A DNA stretch of 25,754 bases, taken from the NCBI GenBank assembly GCA_934533075.1, contig CAKTBJ010000036.1, positions 1 through 25,754 on the forward strand. Direction: 5' to 3'. This document shows positions 8,219-14,723 of the stretch, one piece after another. The first letter of the stretch is position 1, and each line of letters begins with the position of its first letter. The position numbers were made by a program, and so were the translations under genes. The DNA is from an uncultured Paracoccus sp. (GTDB taxonomy: Bacteria; Pseudomonadota; Alphaproteobacteria; Rhodobacterales; Rhodobacteraceae). The notes beneath the pieces are model-generated. The model did no database searches. It saw only the letters and a list, made by a program, of their open reading frames with translations, and was not told where the DNA came from.

Positions 8219-8234
8219 AAATTGTTCGCAATTT
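8219..8234. promoter_or_regulatory. A/T-rich inverted repeat in the divergent gap between the copper genes and the PEP mutase-like gene
   Basis: AAATTG-TTCG-CAATTT is a perfect dyad with 6 bp arms in one of the few AT-rich stretches of the window, between divergent genes starting at 8159 (or 8201) and 8274. Its position suits an operator or a promoter element for one or both genes. No specific regulator is identified. Confidence 0.4.
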
Positions 8235-8273
8235 GTTCTGGACATGGCGGGGCGGTTGGTTCCAGATGGGCGC

Positions 8274-9110
8274 ATGACGGACCAGGCCACCAGATTCGCG
8301 GCGTTCAAGGCCCTGCATGCGCGGAAGGGGGCTTTCGTCATTCCGAATCCGTGGGATGGCGGCTCGGCGCGGCTGCTGGCCAGCCTGGGGTTCGAGGCGC
8401 TGGCGACCACCAGCGCCGGCTATGCGTTCTCGCGCGGCAAGCGCGATTCCTTCGCTGCGCTGACCCGCGACGAAATCCTTGCCAATGCGGCGGAAATCGT
8501 CGCGGCGACCGACCTGCCGGTCTCGGCGGATCTGGAGGATGGCTTCGGCACCGCCCCCGAAACCTGTGCCGAGACGGTGCGGCTGGCCTGCGGCACAGGG
8601 CTGGTCGGCGGCTCGGTCGAGGATGCGACGGGCGATCCCGACGCGCCCATCCACGACCTTCCGCTGGCGGTCGAACGGGTGCGCGCGGCGGCGGAGGCCG
8701 CGCGCGGCCTGCCCTTCCTGCTGACCGCGCGGGCCGAGAATTTCCTTTGGGGCCGCCCCGATCTGGACGATACCATCACCCGCCTGCAAGCTTTCGCGGC
8801 GGCGGGGGCGGATGTCCTCTATGCGCCGGGCCTGCCCGATCTGGCGGCGATCCGCCGGGTCTGCGCCTCGGTGGACCGGCCGGTGAACGTGGTCATGGGC
8901 CTGTCCGGCCCGGTCTGGTCGGTGGCAGAACTGGCCGCGGCCGGGGTGCGGCGGATCAGCGTCGGCGGCTCGTTCGCGCGCGCGGCGCTGGCCGGACTGA
9001 TGCAGGCCGCGCGCGAGGTGCGCGAGGCCGGCACCTTCACCTATGCGCAAACCGCGCTGCCGGGGGCCGAGATCACGCGGCTGATGTCCGATGCCAAGCG
9101 TCCCTCCTGA
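8274..9110 (+). CDS. Isocitrate lyase/PEP mutase superfamily protein (278 aa)
   Basis: TIM-barrel enzyme of the superfamily that includes 2-methylisocitrate lyase, PEP mutase and oxaloacetate decarboxylase. The N-terminal segment FVIPNPWDGGSARLLASLGF and TTSAGYAFSRGKRD is typical of the alphaproteobacterial PEP mutase-like branch. Metal ligands are expected in VSADLEDGFG (Asp86, Glu88, Asp89). The catalytic KKCGH loop of true isocitrate and methylisocitrate lyases is not present, so lyase activity on isocitrate is unlikely and the exact reaction is unknown. The ATG at 8274 agrees with the family N-terminus; an in-frame ATG at 8244 is possible, and neither has a strong ribosome binding site. 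It overlaps or abuts the next gene, so the two are probably co-transcribed. Confidence 0.85.
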   Translation: MTDQATRFAAFKALHARKGAFVIPNPWDGGSARLLASLGFEALATTSAGYAFSRGKRDSFAALTRDEILANAAEIVAATDLPVSADLEDGFGTAPETCAETVRLACGTGLVGGSVEDATGDPDAPIHDLPLAVERVRAAAEAARGLPFLLTARAENFLWGRPDLDDTITRLQAFAAAGADVLYAPGLPDLAAIRRVCASVDRPVNVVMGLSGPVWSVAELAAAGVRRISVGGSFARAALAGLMQAAREVREAGTFTYAQTALPGAEITRLMSDAKRPS

Positions 9111-9543
9111 CATGGAAGCCGCCGTCCGGGCGTTGTTCCACCGCTATGAATCCCTGTTCGCGCAGGGATTGGCGGGCGCGGTGGACCCTGCCGAACTCGC
9201 CGCGCTTTACGCGGAGGAGATGATCGCCGCCTCGCCCCTCGGTGTGCGGGCGGGGAAGAACGACGCCGGGATGAGCGCGGCGATGGCGCAGGGCTACGCC
9301 CGCTATCGCGCCATCGGCACGCGCGCCATGCGCATCCGCAATCTGCGCCTGTCGCCCATCGACGGGCTGCATTGCCTGGCGCATGTGGCTTGGCGGGCGG
9401 AATATGCACGGCCCGACCTGCCCGAAACCGTGGTCGATTTCGAGGTGCATTACCTGGTGCAGGTGCTGGAGGGGCGGGCGCGGGTGTTCGGCTGGATCTC
9501 GGGCGACGAGGAGGCGGTGCTGAAACGGCACGGCATCACCTGA
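9091..9543 (+). CDS. NTF2/SnoaL-like conserved hypothetical protein (150 aa)
   Basis: Small soluble protein with no catalytic motif that I recognise. The pattern of an N-terminal helix (MEAAVRALFHRYESLF), an acidic helix with ALYAEEMIAASP, and then beta strands (RIRNLRLSPIDGLHCLAHVAWRAEY, VVDFEVHYLVQVLEGRARVFGWISGDEEAVLKRHGI) resembles the cone-shaped NTF2-like fold used by DUF4440 and SnoaL-like proteins. The ATG at 9091 gives a 20 bp overlap with the upstream PEP mutase-like gene; the ATG at 9112 would start 1 bp after that stop. Neither has a ribosome binding site, so translational coupling is likely. Its 3' end overlaps the convergent GNAT gene by 8 bp. Confidence 0.8.
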   Translation: MPSVPPDMEAAVRALFHRYESLFAQGLAGAVDPAELAALYAEEMIAASPLGVRAGKNDAGMSAAMAQGYARYRAIGTRAMRIRNLRLSPIDGLHCLAHVAWRAEYARPDLPETVVDFEVHYLVQVLEGRARVFGWISGDEEAVLKRHGIT

Positions 9544-9988
9544 TCCCGCGCCATTCATACCAGATCACCGGATGCCCGGCGCGCGGGTGGCGGCCGGCAT
9601 TGGCGACCACCAGCCCCTCGCGTTCGTAGAAATGCCGGGCGCGGGCATTGGCGGCGGTGGTGAACAGCGAGAATCCGCGCGGCATGGCGGATTTCGCGTG
9701 GTCCAGCAACAGCCTGCCGATGCCGCGATGCAGATGCGCGGGGTCGAGGAACAGTTCGGCCAGCAGGCGCTGCGCGGGATGGATGGCGAGGAAGCCCACG
9801 GTCTCGCCCGCGATCTCGGCCAGCGTCACCTGCCAGCCGGCGGCCATTTCCGCGTCGAGGCGGCGGCGCAGCTCCTCGCGGCCTGGCATGACGGGCGGGC
9901 CGACGCCGGGCAGGCTGGCCCCGGCATGCCAGATCGCGGCGATGGGGTCGCGGTCGGAATCGGTGGCGGGGCGCAGGGTGACGGTCAT
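9536..9988 (-). CDS. GNAT family N-acetyltransferase (150 aa)
   Basis: Transfers an acetyl group from acetyl-CoA to an unknown amine. The GNAT fold is clear: N-terminal strand VTLRPATDSDRDPIAAIW, strand QVTLAEIAGETVGFLAIH, and motif A ELFLDPAHLHRGIGRLLLDHAK, with the pyrophosphate-binding R-G-I-G-R turn. Motif B follows as LFTTAANARARHFYEREGL. The ATG at 9988 is chosen because the domain begins there; an open frame continues to 10033 but that part is not GNAT-like and would overlap the upstream hypothetical gene. It lies 28 bp downstream of that gene, with a probable terminator between them, so it may have its own promoter. The substrate is unknown. Confidence 0.88.
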   Translation of the reverse strand: MTVTLRPATDSDRDPIAAIWHAGASLPGVGPPVMPGREELRRRLDAEMAAGWQVTLAEIAGETVGFLAIHPAQRLLAELFLDPAHLHRGIGRLLLDHAKSAMPRGFSLFTTAANARARHFYEREGLVVANAGRHPRAGHPVIWYEWRGIR

Positions 9989-10010
9989 GGGTCCAGCATG
10001 CACCTTGCGG

Positions 10011-10042
10011 GAAAATTCAAAAGCCCCGCGCAAGCGGCGCGG
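10011..10042 (-). terminator. Intrinsic terminator overlapping the 3' end of the small Cys protein gene
   Basis: On the minus strand CCGCGC-CGCTT-GCGCGG is followed by GGCTTTTGAATTTT. The stem lies inside the last codons of the gene ending at 10017, and the T-rich tail includes its stop. The 17 nt at 10018-10034 are identical to 10526-10542 in the rpmB terminator. Confidence 0.65.
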
Positions 10043-10448
10043 ACAGGCGCCGCGCCATCTCCTCCGGGGAAATCCGGTCGTGGCATTCCCACACCTCCGG
10101 GGACACGTCCGCCGCCCGGTCAGGCAAAGCGCCGTAAGCCTGCATGGATTCCGGCATTCCCGTGCCTGCGGCCCGAGCGGCGAGCATATTTTCCACGATC
10201 ATCCTCGCCGGTGGCTCGGCTGCGCAAGCACAATATCTTTCGGATATGACCGCCCCACCGTCGTCCCTCACCATTGGATTGCGCTTTGCCTGGGGGATGC
10301 ATTGCGACGCAATCTGTCTGATGACCTCGGTCAGCAAGGCTTCCTGCACGGCCTCCTGTTTCAGGTGCGAACGCCATTTGATCACGCCATAGCCGCCGCC
10401 TGCCACGATGCAGGCAGCAGGAACGGCAAGGAGCAGCTTTGAGCGCAT
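10017..10448 (-). CDS. Hypothetical membrane-anchored or exported Cys-containing protein (143 aa)
   Basis: I do not recognise the family. An N-terminal hydrophobic segment (residues 4-23) resembles an uncleaved anchor or a signal peptide; no good lipobox surrounds Cys13. The rest is predicted to lie outside the cytoplasm and contains Cys50, Cys73, Cys75 and Cys122, enough for two disulfides, with an amphipathic helix at about 28-48. The ATG at 10448 is chosen because GAGG lies about 9 nt upstream and the hydrophobic segment begins there; the frame is open further upstream but only through the rpmB terminator and into the rpmB gene. The last codons form part of an intrinsic terminator. The gene lies between two terminators that share a 17-mer, so it appears to be an independent unit behind rpmB. 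Confidence 0.72.
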   Translation of the reverse strand: MRSKLLLAVPAACIVAGGGYGVIKWRSHLKQEAVQEALLTEVIRQIASQCIPQAKRNPMVRDDGGAVISERYCACAAEPPARMIVENMLAARAAGTGMPESMQAYGALPDRAADVSPEVWECHDRISPEEMARRLSAPLARGF

Positions 10449-10526
10449 TCGCGGACCTCGCGGAAGACATGCCCCGACGCCGGAGCAACCTCGGGGGCGG
10501 AGCAAGCCGCCGCCTCCCCGAAATGC

Positions 10527-10554
10527 AAAAGCCCCGCGCAAGGCGCGGGGCTTT
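10527..10554 (-). terminator. Intrinsic terminator of rpmB
   Basis: On the minus strand the stem GCCCCGCGC/GCGCGGGGC has a 3 nt loop, is extended by three A-T pairs, and is followed by TTTTGCATTT. It starts 22 bp after the rpmB stop. Because of the flanking A and T runs it could work in both directions. Confidence 0.85.
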
Positions 10555-10575
10555 CGGAACCGGAACCGATTCGCC

Positions 10576-10860
10576 TCAGGCGTTGGCGGCCTTGGCGATG
10601 TCGCGCTTGATTTGCAGGGCGCGATCCGACAGCTCGCAATCCTTGGCCTTGGCCAGGAACGCATCCAGACCGCCGCGATGATCGACCGAGCGCAGCGCGT
10701 GGGCCGAGATGCGCAGCGAATAGCTGCGGCCCAGCGCCTCCGACATCAGGCTGACATCGTTGAGGTTGGGCAGGAAGCGGCGGCGGGTCTTGTTGTTGGC
10801 GTGGCTGATCTTGTTGCCCGTCATCGGGCCTTTGCCGGTCAGTTCGCAGACGCGCGACAT
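10576..10860 (-). CDS. rpmB: 50S ribosomal protein L28 (94 aa)
   Basis: Structural protein of the large ribosomal subunit. It has the family start [16 protein letters not shown], the conserved [16 protein letters not shown] segment and the alphaproteobacterial-length C-terminal extension ending in a helix with [15 protein letters not shown]. The ATG at 10860 has GAAGGA 7 nt upstream; the open frame continues to 10983 but that part is not L28. It has its own intrinsic terminator downstream and is separated from ada by another hairpin, so it is probably monocistronic, as usual in Rhodobacteraceae. Confidence 0.97.
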   Translation of the reverse strand: MSRVCELTGKGPMTGNKISHANNKTRRRFLPNLNDVSLMSEALGRSYSLRISAHALRSVDHRGGLDAFLAKAKDCELSDRALQIKRDIAKAANA

Positions 10861-10917
10861 GGGTGTATCCTTCGTTGCAGTCACCGGGTGCGCGGCGGCC
10901 CGTCCCGGAAAGTGAAA

Positions 10918-10938
10918 GGGCGCCGCGAGGCAGCGCCC
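10918..10938 (-). terminator. Probable terminator between ada and rpmB
   Basis: On the minus strand GGGCGCTGCC-TCGC-GGCGCCC forms a stem with one bulged T, followed by TTTCACTTT. It lies about 50 bp after the ada stop and would keep ada transcription out of rpmB. An A-run on the other side (GAAAAAT on the plus strand) leaves open a bidirectional role. Confidence 0.6.
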
Positions 10939-10989
10939 GAAAAATCCGTCACGTTCCCTAGGGCCAGCCGCCCGCCTTGTCAAGCCACA

Positions 10990-12069
10990 TCAGGCCAGCT
11001 TGCGCTCGATCTCGATCAGCTTCTGCTTGCGCCACAGCCCGCCGGCATAGCCGGTCAGCGACCCGTCCGAGCCGATGACCCGATGGCAGGGCACGATCAC
11101 CGCCAGCCGGTTGTTGGCATTCGCGGCCGCCACCGCCCGCACCGCGCGCGGCCGGCCCACCGCCGCGGCAAGCTGGGCATAGCTGCGGGTCTCGCCGGCC
11201 GGGATCGCCACCAGCCCCTGCCAGACGCTGCGCTGGAAATCCGTGCCGTGCAGGGCGATCGGCGTGGCGAACCGTCCCGAGCGGGCGGCAAAATAGTCGC
11301 CCAGTTCGGCCTCGATGCGATCATGGACGGCCGTGCGCCCCAGGCCGATCCGCCCGCCGAGGATCGCCGACAGCCTGCGCAGCCCCTCGGCCAGCACCTT
11401 GCGGTCGGTGAATTCCAGCAGGTGCAGCGCCTCATCGTCGGCCACCGCGATCATGCCGCCCAGCGGCGTGTCGATCCAGTCGGCCAGCGCGCCGGCCCCG
11501 CCCTTCATCGCCTGCGGGGCATGGCCGAACAGCCGCGTGAAGGCCACCCGGAAGCCCGAGGCCGAATCGAATCCCGAATCAAGTTGTGCGTCGATCACCG
11601 CCGCCCCCTTCTTCAATGTCTCCACCCCGGCGCGCAGGCGCTGCTCGCGCGCCACGGCCAGGAAGCTGCGCCCGTAATGGCGCCGGAACGCGCGGCGCAC
11701 CGTCGAGGGGTCATAGCCCGCCGCCGCCAGATCGGCCTCGGACCAGACCCGCGCCGGATCGGCGTTCAGCGCCGCCAGCAGCCGCGCCACCAGTCGGTCG
11801 CCCTCGGCCTCGGCTCCGCGCGGATGGCAGCGCAGGCAGGGCCGGAACCCCGCCGCCTCGGCCGCCCGCGCGTCCGGGAACCAGCGGCAGTTCTGCACCC
11901 TGGGCTTGCGGGACGGGCAGGTCAGCCGGCAATAGATTCCGGTCGAGGTCACGCCGACCAGCGCGCGGCCCTCATAGCCGGGATCGCGCCGCAGCAGCGC
12001 CTGATAAAGCTCGGCCGCCGGTGGCAGGGCGGCCTCGGTCGAATCGCGCATCTCGCGCCCCCTTGTCAT
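10990..12069 (-). CDS. ada: Ada: methylphosphotriester sensor, AraC-type activator and O6-methylguanine-DNA methyltransferase (359 aa)
   Basis: Repairs methylated DNA and activates the adaptive response. The N-terminal Zn domain has Cys47, Cys51, Cys78 and Cys81 in GIYCRLTCPSRKP and GFRPCLRCHP; by analogy with E. coli Ada Cys38, Cys47 is the methyl acceptor. An AraC-type helix-turn-helix follows (AAAGYDPSTVRRAFRRHYGRS). The C-terminal methyltransferase has VPCHRVIGSDGSLTGYAGG with acceptor Cys328. All three modules are intact. The ATG at 12069 has GGGGGA upstream; an ATG at 12051 with AAGGGGG is almost as good. A TATATT at 12080-12085 so close to the start would suit a very short leader for the 12051 start. 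It lies 55 bp downstream of meaB on the same strand. Confidence 0.95.
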   Translation of the reverse strand: MTRGREMRDSTEAALPPAAELYQALLRRDPGYEGRALVGVTSTGIYCRLTCPSRKPRVQNCRWFPDARAAEAAGFRPCLRCHPRGAEAEGDRLVARLLAALNADPARVWSEADLAAAGYDPSTVRRAFRRHYGRSFLAVAREQRLRAGVETLKKGAAVIDAQLDSGFDSASGFRVAFTRLFGHAPQAMKGGAGALADWIDTPLGGMIAVADDEALHLLEFTDRKVLAEGLRRLSAILGGRIGLGRTAVHDRIEAELGDYFAARSGRFATPIALHGTDFQRSVWQGLVAIPAGETRSYAQLAAAVGRPRAVRAVAAANANNRLAVIVPCHRVIGSDGSLTGYAGGLWRKQKLIEIERKLA

Positions 12070-12124
12070 CGCTTTCCCCCAATATAGGGCGCCGGCGCCG
12101 GCTATGGCGCGCGAAACCGGGCGT

Positions 12125-13138
12125 CTAATCGGCAGCCCCGTCGAACAGCGCCATGACCTGCGCCGCCGCCTGCACGGGCGAGAGGCGGCCGCCCTCGACC
12201 TCGGCCCCCAGCCGGGCGATGGCGGAGGCCATCGGCTCGCGCCGCAGCCGGGCGAACAGCGACAGGCGCAGTTCGGATTCGAACCATTGGCGGGCCTGCT
12301 CGGCGCGGCGGGCGGCGAAATGGCCGTGCTCGCGGCGCCATGCGGCCAGTTCCTGCATCGCCTCCCAGGCCTTGCGCAACCCGGTGCCCTCGACGGCGGA
12401 AACCGGCATGGCGCGCGGCCAGTGGTCGGGGTCGTAGGGGCGCCGGCGCAGCAGCCGCAGCGCGCCCTTGTAGTCGGCCACCGTGCGCAGGGCGGTCTCG
12501 CGCAGCGCGCCGTCGGCCTTGTTGACCAGAATCAGGTCGGCCATTTCCATGATGCCGCGCTTGACGCCCTGCAACTCGTCGCCGCCGGCCGGGGCCAGCA
12601 GCAGCACGAAGATGTCCGACATCTCGGCCACCAGCGTTTCCGACTGGCCGACGCCCACGGTCTCGATCAGCACCACGTCGAAGCCGGCCGCCTCGCACAG
12701 GCGCACGGTCTCGCGCGTGCGGCGCCCTACCCCGCCCAGTTCGGCCGAGGAGGGCGACGGGCGGATGAAGGCCATCGGGTCGCGCGACAGCAATTCCATC
12801 CGCGTCTTGTCGCCCAGGATCGAGCCGCCCGAGCGCGCCGAGCTGGGATCGACCGCCAGCACCGCCACGCGCAGCCCCTGCTCGGTCAGCATCAGGCCAA
12901 AGGCCTCGATCAGCGTGGATTTTCCCACGCCGGGCGTGCCGGACAGCCCGATGCGCAGCGCCTGCCGGTCGGCGGGCAGCGCCGCCAGCAGCCGCACGGC
13001 GGCCGCGCGATGGTCGGGACGGGTGCTTTCCACCAGCGTGATCGCGCGCGCCAGCGCCCGGCGGTCTCCCGCCGGCACCGCCGCCGCCAGGGCCTCGGGG
13101 TCGGGCGCGGCAGGGAAAGGGGGCGGGGCGGAACGCAT
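12125..13138 (-). CDS. meaB: MeaB, GTPase chaperone of methylmalonyl-CoA mutase (337 aa)
   Basis: G3E-family GTPase (ArgK/MeaB) that protects and reloads the B12-dependent methylmalonyl-CoA mutase. Motifs are Walker A GTPGVGKST (67-75), the Mg region VDPSSARSGGSILGDKTRM, ETVGVGQSE (switch and Walker B region) and the guanine-specificity motif NKAD. Full length matches the family, including the C-terminal dimerisation helices. The ATG at 13138 is chosen for AAAGG about 7 nt upstream and because family similarity starts near there; an in-frame ATG at 13171 is possible. The mutase gene itself is not in the window. The start lies about 85 bp from the divergent control region of the SoxS/SqrR-like pair. 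Confidence 0.93.
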   Translation of the reverse strand: MRSAPPPFPAAPDPEALAAAVPAGDRRALARAITLVESTRPDHRAAAVRLLAALPADRQALRIGLSGTPGVGKSTLIEAFGLMLTEQGLRVAVLAVDPSSARSGGSILGDKTRMELLSRDPMAFIRPSPSSAELGGVGRRTRETVRLCEAAGFDVVLIETVGVGQSETLVAEMSDIFVLLLAPAGGDELQGVKRGIMEMADLILVNKADGALRETALRTVADYKGALRLLRRRPYDPDHWPRAMPVSAVEGTGLRKAWEAMQELAAWRREHGHFAARRAEQARQWFESELRLSLFARLRREPMASAIARLGAEVEGGRLSPVQAAAQVMALFDGAAD

Positions 13139-13224
13139 GGCGGGCCTTTCGCGGCGGAGATGGCGGATCATGGTTAGGCGAAAGGGCAGGAAAGGAAAAG
13201 CACCGGCCTGCGGCAAAGCGTCGC

Positions 13225-13243
13225 TTGCATTATTCTTGCATTA
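13225..13243 (+). promoter_or_regulatory. Tandem TTGCATTA direct repeat, candidate operator/promoter of the thioredoxin-ArsR pair
   Basis: TTGCATTA occurs twice (13225-13232 and 13236-13243) with 3 nt between, a period of 11 bp or about one helical turn. It lies in a short AT-rich stretch 52 bp before the thioredoxin-like gene, whose operon encodes an ArsR-family repressor. An ArsR-type site here would permit autoregulation, but the dyad expected for a dimeric repressor is not evident. Confidence 0.45.
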
Positions 13244-13252
13244 ACATGAAAC

Positions 13253-13279
13253 GGGGCTGTCTACTGGTCGGACAGCCCC
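13253..13279 (+). promoter_or_regulatory. Stem-loop in the 5' leader of the thioredoxin-ArsR operon
   Basis: GGGGCTGTC and GACAGCCCC form a perfect 9 bp stem around a 9 nt loop (TACTGGTCG), ending 15 nt before the start codon at 13295. It lacks a following T-tract, so it is more likely an mRNA structure or an operator than a terminator. Confidence 0.5.
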
Positions 13280-13294
13280 AAGCGCGAGGTCCCG

Positions 13295-13690
13295 ATGCGT
13301 CCCAGCCTGCCCTTCGCCCTTGCCGCCGGCCTTCTGGCCGCGCTGCCGGTGGCGTCCGTGCCGGTGCTGGCCGGGCAGGTCCAGCCGGTCACGCAGGGGC
13401 TGCGGCTGGTCATGGTGGACCTGAAGGGCTGCGGCTTCTGCGCCGCCTTCAAGCGCGAGGTGCTGCCCGCCTACGGCGCCAGCCGCGAGGGGCGCGCCGC
13501 GCCGCTGTCCATCGTCGAGATCGGCGGGCCGTGGCCGGACGGCATCGCGCTGGCCGGGCGGCCGCGCGTCACGCCGACCTTCATCCTGCTGCGCGACGGC
13601 ATGGAACAGGCCCGGATCGAGGGCTATGCCGGCGCCGAAAGCTTCTGGGCCGGGCTGCGCGGTGTGCTTGCCACGGAGGGCCAGCCATGA
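13295..13690 (+). CDS. Periplasmic thioredoxin-like protein, SoxS-like (131 aa)
   Basis: Signal peptide (PFALAAGLLAALPVASVPVLAG) followed by a short thioredoxin fold with the redox motif CGFC at Cys46-Cys49, a cis-Pro region RVTPTFILL and a C-terminal helix. Such proteins, named SoxS in Paracoccus sulfur-oxidation clusters, act in the periplasm as thiol-disulfide reductants; sox structural genes are absent here. The ATG at 13295 has GAGG 6-9 nt upstream. The stop overlaps the start of the ArsR gene as ATGA, so both are co-translated. The pairing of a SoxS-like reductase with a SoxR/SqrR-like repressor points to a response to sulfide, thiosulfate or persulfide, which is an inference from family and context. 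Confidence 0.85.
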   Translation: MRPSLPFALAAGLLAALPVASVPVLAGQVQPVTQGLRLVMVDLKGCGFCAAFKREVLPAYGASREGRAAPLSIVEIGGPWPDGIALAGRPRVTPTFILLRDGMEQARIEGYAGAESFWAGLRGVLATEGQP

Positions 13691-14016
13691 ACGTCACCGC
13701 CACCCCGCCGGAGATGGTCGACCTGCGCCGCCCGGCGCCCTCCTGCGCGGCCGATGCCGCCAACCTGATCAAGGCGCTGGCGCATGAGGCGCGGATGCAG
13801 ATCCTGTGCCATCTGATCGAGGGCGAGAAATCCGTAAGCGAGCTGGAAAGCCTGCTGGGCCTGCGGCAGGCCGCCGTCAGCCAGCAGCTGGCCCGGCTGC
13901 GCGAGCAGGGGCTGGTGGCCTCGCGCCGCGAGGGGCGGGCACGGCTTTACCGCCTGTCGGACCGGCGGGCGCATGCCGTCGTCTCGCTGGTGCACGAGCT
14001 TTACTGCGTGGACTGA
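13687..14016 (+). CDS. ArsR-family repressor with SqrR/BigR-type sensing cysteines (109 aa)
   Basis: Winged-helix DNA-binding regulator. The recognition helix region is LLGLRQAAVSQQLARLREQGLV, then the wing ASRREGRARLYRLSD. It lacks the metal-binding CVC site of ArsR/SmtB metal sensors. Instead Cys41 lies in helix 2 (MQILCHLIEG) and Cys107 in the last helix (HELYCVD), the positions that form the polysulfide bridge in Rhodobacter capsulatus SqrR (Cys41 and Cys107); an extra Cys20 lies in the N-terminal tail, which in SqrR also carries a Cys. It is therefore a probable persulfide-responsive repressor, related also to BigR and Paracoccus SoxR. It is translationally coupled (ATGA) to the SoxS-like gene and converges with lysE, 5 bp apart. 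Confidence 0.88.
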   Translation: MNVTATPPEMVDLRRPAPSCAADAANLIKALAHEARMQILCHLIEGEKSVSELESLLGLRQAAVSQQLARLREQGLVASRREGRARLYRLSDRRAHAVVSLVHELYCVD

Positions 14017-14021
14017 ACGGG

Positions 14022-14723
14022 TCAGCCGCCAAGGATCAGCGTCAGCGCGATCGCCCACATCACCAGCGCCACGCCGGCGTCCAGCACCCGCCACGCATTG
14101 GGCCGCGCGAAGACCGGCGCCAGCAGCCGCGCACCATAGCCCAGCGAGAAGAAGAACACCCCGGAGGCCGCGACCGCGCCGATGGCGAAGGCCTCCACCG
14201 GCTGGAACCGGGCCGAGATCGCCCCGATCAGCACCAGCGTATCCAGATAGACATGCGGATTGGCCCAGGTCAGCATGGCGATGGTGGCAAGGGTCACGCC
14301 GAGACCGGGCAACGCGGCGCCCTCGGCCTGCAAGGCCCCGCCGCCGCGCCATGCGGCCAGCATGCTGCGCGCGCCATAGGCCAGCAGGAACAGCGCCCCG
14401 CCCCAGCGCATCACCGGCTCCAGCCAGGGCAGCGCCGCCATCAGCCGCCCGGCGCCCAGCACCCCGGCCACGATCAGCACCGCGTCCGAGACCGCGCAGA
14501 ACAGGCAGACCCAGAACACATGTCGCCGCCGCAGCCCCTGCCGCAGGACGAAGGCATTCTGCGCCCCGATGGCGAGGATCAGCGACAGCGACGTGCCGAA
14601 GCCCGCCAGCCCGGCATGCAGCGCGCCGGCGGCGACCGGCACCGCGGCTGCGGGCTGCGCCTGCGCGGCCCCGGCCAGCATCATCCCCGCCAGCGCCACC
14701 GCGCCGATCCCTCGCCTGTCCAT
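14022..14723 (-). CDS. LysE/ArgO-family amino acid exporter with a signal-like N-terminal extension (233 aa)
   Basis: Inner-membrane exporter of basic amino acids or related metabolites. The LysE core begins at LHAGLAGFGTSLSLILAIGAQNAFVLRQG and has the expected six hydrophobic segments, including WANPHVYLDTLVLIG, diagnostic of LysE/ArgO. The N-terminal 35 residues (MDRRGIGAVALAGMMLAGAAQAQ then PAAAV) look like a signal peptide with an AQA cleavage site, which the family normally lacks. This longer start is supported by GGAGGGG 6 nt before the ATG at 14723; no ATG exists near the usual family start, only GTG codons. The substrate (Lys, Arg or another) cannot be told. It converges with the ArsR gene. 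Confidence 0.88.
   Translation of the reverse strand: MDRRGIGAVALAGMMLAGAAQAQPAAAVPVAAGALHAGLAGFGTSLSLILAIGAQNAFVLRQGLRRRHVFWVCLFCAVSDAVLIVAGVLGAGRLMAALPWLEPVMRWGGALFLLAYGARSMLAAWRGGGALQAEGAALPGLGVTLATIAMLTWANPHVYLDTLVLIGAISARFQPVEAFAIGAVAASGVFFFSLGYGARLLAPVFARPNAWRVLDAGVALVMWAIALTLILGG

Noticed and set aside
8274..9110. Annotation as prpB or aceA (methylisocitrate or isocitrate lyase)
   Set aside because: The KKCGH catalytic loop is missing; only superfamily membership is supported.
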